From Bacteroidota bacterium (GTDB taxonomy: Bacteria; Bacteroidota; Ignavibacteria; Ignavibacteriales; Melioribacteraceae), in the NCBI GenBank assembly GCA_023381535.1, contig JAMCSN010000328.1, forward strand, positions 1-9,583: 9,583 nt of DNA, given 5' to 3'. A program made the translations under genes and the position numbers. The notes under the pieces were generated by a model. The model ran no database searches and had not been told where the DNA came from. It worked only from the letters and a program-made list of their open reading frames with translations. Below, piece by piece: positions 6,469 through 9,583 of this stretch. Position 1 is the first letter of the stretch, and each line of letters begins with the position of its first letter.

Positions 6469-7661
6469 GAATTATTCTTAATAAGGACAATTCGAATCAA
6501 AGGAATTGTCAAGAAAAGCATTCCTGAAAAGATGAAAGGGATTTTCAGACCGAGAAATGATACCGAATAACCGACAACAATTCCGCCGATAAGATTTCCC
6601 AAAATCGAAGCGCTGAACCCTATTCCAAATACACCGGCTTTTCTGTTTTCGTGAACATTGTTGCTGATTAGAGTGTTGATGGAGGGCAAAATCAATCCAA
6701 TTACAAAACCGCAGATAGCCAGAATAACCGCAATTGTAAAAAGAGAATTGAAAACCGGAACCAGCAAAAAACAAATTGCGGTGATTACGGACATGGAAAC
6801 TATAAGATTTGTCACATCAATTTTTTTTGTGATCTTACCTAACCATGCAGAAGAAATTGCCGCCGTTGCGCCAAAGATTGTAAAGAAAGTTCCGGCGATT
6901 GCAGATGAATTATGTGATGAGCGCGCCAGCGAATCAATGAACAACGCGAATGTTGGTCTGAGTAATGTAACTCCTACGGAATAAATAAATAGAAAAAGGA
7001 CTGACGAGATTAAAAAATTGTTCAGTCGAATATATTTTAGATTTTTGATCCAGGTGAAGTATTCATGAGTTTCCTTTACAAATTCTTTCTCTTCGACAAA
7101 GAAAAGGATAACAAAACAGCCAATGGTTACCAAGAAAGCGACGATGAAAAAAACAGATTGGTAACCGACGAAGTATGCAAGCAGTCCTCCGAAAACCGGA
7201 CCGACAACATTGCCTGCTGCGCTCGATGACTGCAAGATTCCCAATGCATAAGAAGTTTTTTCTTTTGGTGTGTTTGCCGCAACCAATGAAACGGACGCCG
7301 GATAAAATCCGCCGAATGCTTCTTGCAGCGACGCGAAGACCAATAACATCGGCAGCGAATTTGCCATCCCCATAAGAAAATGTGCGGCAGCAAAACCGAA
7401 TGCAGCAAATAAAGCGATTCTCTTTCTTCCGTATTTATCGCCGTAACTGCCCCAGAGCGGCGTAACAAAAAAAGAAATTATAAATGGTGATGAATAAATC
7501 CAGCCGGACCAGATTGCAGTATCGCCGAACGAAGTCTTTCCCAGCTCTTTAATAAATAACGGCAAGTAAGGCAATAAACTTCGTGTAGCCGCGCGGTAAA
7601 GAAATTGGCTTATGCTTAGTCCAATCAAGTTTTTCTGCCAGAGTTCAAGTTCTTTAAACAT
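6462..7661 (-). CDS. MFS transporter, DHA1-type drug:H+ antiporter-like (12 TM)
   Basis: The protein has 399 residues, about twelve hydrophobic helices and a hydrophilic central loop (about 191-210), the usual size for a major facilitator. Motif A in the loop between TM2 and TM3 is GSYGDKYGRKR (71-81), with the conserved Asp and Arg/Lys. Motif C in TM5, GNVVGPVFGG (150-159), is the antiporter signature of drug and tetracycline efflux proteins (DHA1/DHA2). QEAFGGFYPA (113-122) fits TM4. It should be an inner-membrane proton-coupled exporter. The substrate cannot be read from sequence, and TetA or a multidrug pump are only family-level labels. The start ATG (7661-7659) is preceded by a weak AAGAAG. 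The gene is divergent from the xanthine dehydrogenase genes, so shared control and a link to purines is possible but unproven. Confidence 0.9.
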   Translation of the reverse strand: MFKELELWQKNLIGLSISQFLYRAATRSLLPYLPLFIKELGKTSFGDTAIWSGWIYSSPFIISFFVTPLWGSYGDKYGRKRIALFAAFGFAAAHFLMGMANSLPMLLVFASLQEAFGGFYPASVSLVAANTPKEKTSYALGILQSSSAAGNVVGPVFGGLLAYFVGYQSVFFIVAFLVTIGCFVILFFVEEKEFVKETHEYFTWIKNLKYIRLNNFLISSVLFLFIYSVGVTLLRPTFALFIDSLARSSHNSSAIAGTFFTIFGATAAISSAWLGKITKKIDVTNLIVSMSVITAICFLLVPVFNSLFTIAVILAICGFVIGLILPSINTLISNNVHENRKAGVFGIGFSASILGNLIGGIVVGYSVSFLGLKIPFIFSGMLFLTIPLIRIVLIKNNSK

Positions 7662-7794
7662 AATTCTTCTTTGATTTCCGTGCGGTAAAATATTAATTTT
7701 TTGTTGGATGAAATAGAATTAAAGTCGCTGCGACTTAATATAGATAGCTGTACAAATATTGTTTTAATGTTTTAGTGAAACGATAAGAGTGTTC
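7662..7794. promoter_or_regulatory. Divergent intergenic region between the MFS gene and xdhA
   Basis: These 133 bp must hold promoters for both the MFS gene (minus) and xdhAB (plus). The DNA is strongly A/T rich and no promoter pair was clear enough to mark. The only distinct element is a 15-bp palindrome at 7722-7736, described separately. Confidence 0.6.
7722..7736. repeat. 15-bp palindrome in the divergent region, candidate operator
   Basis: AAGTCGC, a single T, then GCGACTT forms perfect 7-bp arms. It is extended by TTA/TAA on the outside if one A is bulged. It stands out as the only GC-containing block in the AT-rich divergent region, 59 bp before the xdhA ATG and 61 bp before the MFS ATG. 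It could be a dimeric-regulator site acting on both genes, or one copy of a dispersed palindromic repeat. Only a genome-wide count would tell these apart. Confidence 0.5.
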
Positions 7795-9213
7795 ATGATC
7801 AAATTCATCCTGAATGATCAACTCGTTGAGACGAGTGTACTGCCTACAACAGTCCTGTTGGATTTTATCCGCAAAGAAAAAAAACTAACTGCAACTAAGG
7901 AAGGCTGCCGCGAAGGCGACTGTGGTGCATGTACTGTTTTGGTCGGCGAGGTAACCGGAAATCGAGTTAAATATAAGTCTGTCAATTCTTGCTTGATGCC
8001 GATCAGCGATGCAAACGCCAAACATATTGTGACAGTTGAGGGAGTGAGCAATTCCGTCTTAACGCCGATTCAAGAAGCGATGGTTGACGAAGGCGGAACA
8101 CAGTGTGGTTTTTGCACTCCCGGTTTTATTGTTTCGATGACTGGATATTTTTTGAATCATGATAAATTTGAGATTGACAAAGCTGTTGATTCTATTGGTG
8201 GAAATATCTGCCGGTGCACCGGGTATGCCGGAATAAAACGCGCACTTGAAAAAGCTAACGTCACATTTTCCGGTAACGGCTCACAAGCCAAAACACATCT
8301 TGAAAAACTGATCACAAATAAATTTGTTCCCCAGTATTTCCGAGATATTCCGAAAAGATTAAAACAAATCCCGGCAATACCGACCAAAGTAAAATCGAAA
8401 GTTGTTATCGCCGGCGGAACGGATTTGTATGTTCAAAAATGGGAGGAGCTAGTCCGTTCAAATGTCGATTTTATTTCTGCCGATGAAAAGCTGAAGGGAA
8501 TTGTTAAGACTAAGAATAGAATAAGAATCGGCGGCGCTGCCACAATAGAAGAAATCAAAAATTCGAGTCTGCTGCAAAGAATATTTCCGCATTGGGATGA
8601 GTATTTTAATCTTTTTGGTTCTATGCCAATCCGAAACCGCGCAACCGTTGGTGGCAACATCGTTAACGCATCACCGATAGCCGACACGGTAAACATTCTT
8701 TTGGCGCTCGATGCTGTGGTGCATTTAAGAAACGGCAAAAAAAATCGGGAAGTTGCTCTAAAGAATTTTTACAAGGGTTACAAAACTCTCGACAAGAAAC
8801 CGGATGAGATTATTGAAGCGGTAAGTTTCAATGTGCCGTCTAAAAATTTCTTTTTTAATTTTGAAAAGATTTCCAAACGCACTTTTTTAGACATAGCCAG
8901 TGTGAATTCTTCCATTTATCTTGAACTGACGAAGGGAAAAATTTCCGTTGTACACATTTCCGCCGGTGGTGTAGCGCCCGTTCCGTTGTATCTCGCAAAG
9001 ACTTGTAAATTCTTGAAGACAAAATCCGTTAATACAGAAACGGTTCTTACCGCTGCATCAATTTCCCAAACGGAAATTTCGCCGATCAGCGATGCCCGCG
9101 GTTCCGCAGAATACAAGCGTTTGCTGCTGCGTCAATTGATTTACGCGCATTTTGTAAAATTATTTCCGGAACAGATTGAACTACCTGTCCCAAATACAAA
9201 CGAGAGAGATTGA
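7795..9213 (+). CDS. xdhA: Xanthine dehydrogenase small subunit (2Fe-2S and FAD domains)
   Basis: The protein has 472 residues from the ATG at 7795. A GTG at 7789 is in frame, but AAGAG at 7785-7789 is better spaced for the ATG, and MIKFILNDQ matches the usual family start. The plant-type [2Fe-2S] ferredoxin domain has GCREGDCGACTV with Cys38, 43 and 46, then Cys66. The second, helical [2Fe-2S] domain has CGFC (104-107) and CRC (139-141), all eight ligands being present. After a linker (about 155-200) the FAD domain follows, with VVIAGGTDL (203-211), IGGAATIEEI (245-254), and NRATVGGNIVNASPIAD (281-297). The domain continues to the C-terminal end. The protein passes electrons from the molybdenum subunit through FeS centres to FAD and NAD+ in purine breakdown (hypoxanthine to xanthine to urate). 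Its stop is one base before xdhB. Substrate specificity is inferred from the XdhA arrangement; a related molybdenum hydroxylase is possible. Confidence 0.93.
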   Translation: MIKFILNDQLVETSVLPTTVLLDFIRKEKKLTATKEGCREGDCGACTVLVGEVTGNRVKYKSVNSCLMPISDANAKHIVTVEGVSNSVLTPIQEAMVDEGGTQCGFCTPGFIVSMTGYFLNHDKFEIDKAVDSIGGNICRCTGYAGIKRALEKANVTFSGNGSQAKTHLEKLITNKFVPQYFRDIPKRLKQIPAIPTKVKSKVVIAGGTDLYVQKWEELVRSNVDFISADEKLKGIVKTKNRIRIGGAATIEEIKNSSLLQRIFPHWDEYFNLFGSMPIRNRATVGGNIVNASPIADTVNILLALDAVVHLRNGKKNREVALKNFYKGYKTLDKKPDEIIEAVSFNVPSKNFFFNFEKISKRTFLDIASVNSSIYLELTKGKISVVHISAGGVAPVPLYLAKTCKFLKTKSVNTETVLTAASISQTEISPISDARGSAEYKRLLLRQLIYAHFVKLFPEQIELPVPNTNERD

Positions 9214-9214
9214 T

Positions 9215-9583
9215 TTGAGCAATACCGATTCCATACGGCATGTTCGCGGCGAGTCACTGTTCATTGACGACGTTACCCTACCCGAAGGAGTGTTGTACGG
9301 ATACGTATATTATTCTCCGATCGCGCATGGAAAAATTCAAAAGCTGGATTTTTCAAGTGCGCTCAAGTCAGAAGGCGTGAAAGGAGTTTTTTCAGCAAAA
9401 GATATTCCCGGTGAAAATCAAATAGGCGGTATAGTGCCGGACGAAAATCTTTTTGCCGAAGACACAGTCCATTTTATCGGTCATCCCATTGCCTTAGTTG
9501 TTGCGGATTCGCTGATACATGCGCACGATGCAGTTAAAAAAATAAAAAGTGAATTCAAAAAATATCCAGTCATCGAAACAATA
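9215..9583 (+). CDS. xdhB: Xanthine dehydrogenase large (molybdopterin) subunit, N-terminal part (partial)
   Basis: The frame is open from 9215 to the end of the window, 123 codons. The best start is TTG at 9215-9217, one base after the xdhA TGA (9211-9213). Purine-rich GAGAGAG at 9202-9208 gives a Shine-Dalgarno 6 nt upstream, and no ATG or GTG lies nearby in frame. The predicted start is SNTDSIRHVRGESLFIDDV, typical of XdhB-type subunits that begin near the 'HVxGEAxYxDD' element. Then come LYGYVYYSPIAHGKI (28-41), EGVKGVFSAKDIPGENQIG (53-71) and HFIGHPIALVVADS (86-99), the conserved a/b-hammerhead N-terminal domain. The molybdopterin-binding part lies beyond the window. The protein would be the catalytic subunit pairing with XdhA. 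The TTG start is inferred, not proven. Confidence 0.9.
   Translation, partial: MSNTDSIRHVRGESLFIDDVTLPEGVLYGYVYYSPIAHGKIQKLDFSSALKSEGVKGVFSAKDIPGENQIGGIVPDENLFAEDTVHFIGHPIALVVADSLIHAHDAVKKIKSEFKKYPVIETI

Noticed and set aside
7127..7468. Minus-strand 113-residue open frame inside the MFS gene
   Set aside because: It lies in another frame of a well-supported gene, lacks a family signature and has a skewed composition, so it is a shadow.
6462..7661. Specific tetracycline-resistance tetA
   Set aside because: Motifs A and C are shared by many DHA1 pumps; nothing specific to TetA was recognised.

Overview
The window is a dense stretch of bacterial chromosome with about 40% G+C by eye, short gaps and several tightly packed gene strings. 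It looks like a member of the Bacteroidota/Chlorobiota/Ignavibacteriota group, most likely an Ignavibacteria-type organism. That placement is an inference. It rests on the Bacteroidetes-type small SpoU methyltransferase, the large TPR lipoprotein whose N-terminus resembles the PorW/SprE proteins of gliding and type IX secretion, a short AlbA_2 protein beside it, and weak AT-rich ribosome-binding sites. No RNA gene, insertion sequence, CRISPR array or phage gene was seen.

Left part, plus strand (1-3898): the 3' end of secA with its zinc-binding SEC-C tail, then glnB (nitrogen-regulatory PII) only 12 nt downstream, then a 97-bp gap, then an 822-residue TPR lipoprotein and, 13 nt later, a small AlbA_2/Schlafen-type protein with a winged-helix tail. 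This group meets the next one tail-to-tail at about 3899-3935, where a weak hairpin lies.

Middle part, minus strand (7661 down to 3936): an MFS drug:H+ antiporter-like gene (7661-6462), a 219-bp gap with inverted repeats, a small secreted six-cysteine protein (6242-5835), a two-TM channel-like membrane protein with an atypical pore loop (5767-5387), and a compact three-gene string. That string holds an anchored protein with a GerMN-like domain, a guanidinium-exporter-type SMR protein (gdx/sugE) and a SpoU/TrmH-family RNA methyltransferase. The first two overlap as TAATG, and the second and third are 3 nt apart.

Right part, plus strand (7795-9583): divergent from the MFS gene is a xanthine dehydrogenase operon, xdhA (2Fe-2S plus FAD subunit) followed by the 5' part of xdhB (molybdopterin subunit). 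xdhB appears to start at a TTG one base after the xdhA stop and runs off the window. The shared 127-133 bp divergent region holds a 15-bp palindrome that could be an operator.

Most genes are ordinary housekeeping or accessory genes, and I did not find convincing evidence of a wholly new multi-gene system. The points most worth a second look are the channel-like protein lacking a potassium filter, the lipoprotein/AlbA_2 pair, the secA-glnB adjacency, the GerMN-gdx-spoU string, and the palindromes in the intergenic regions.
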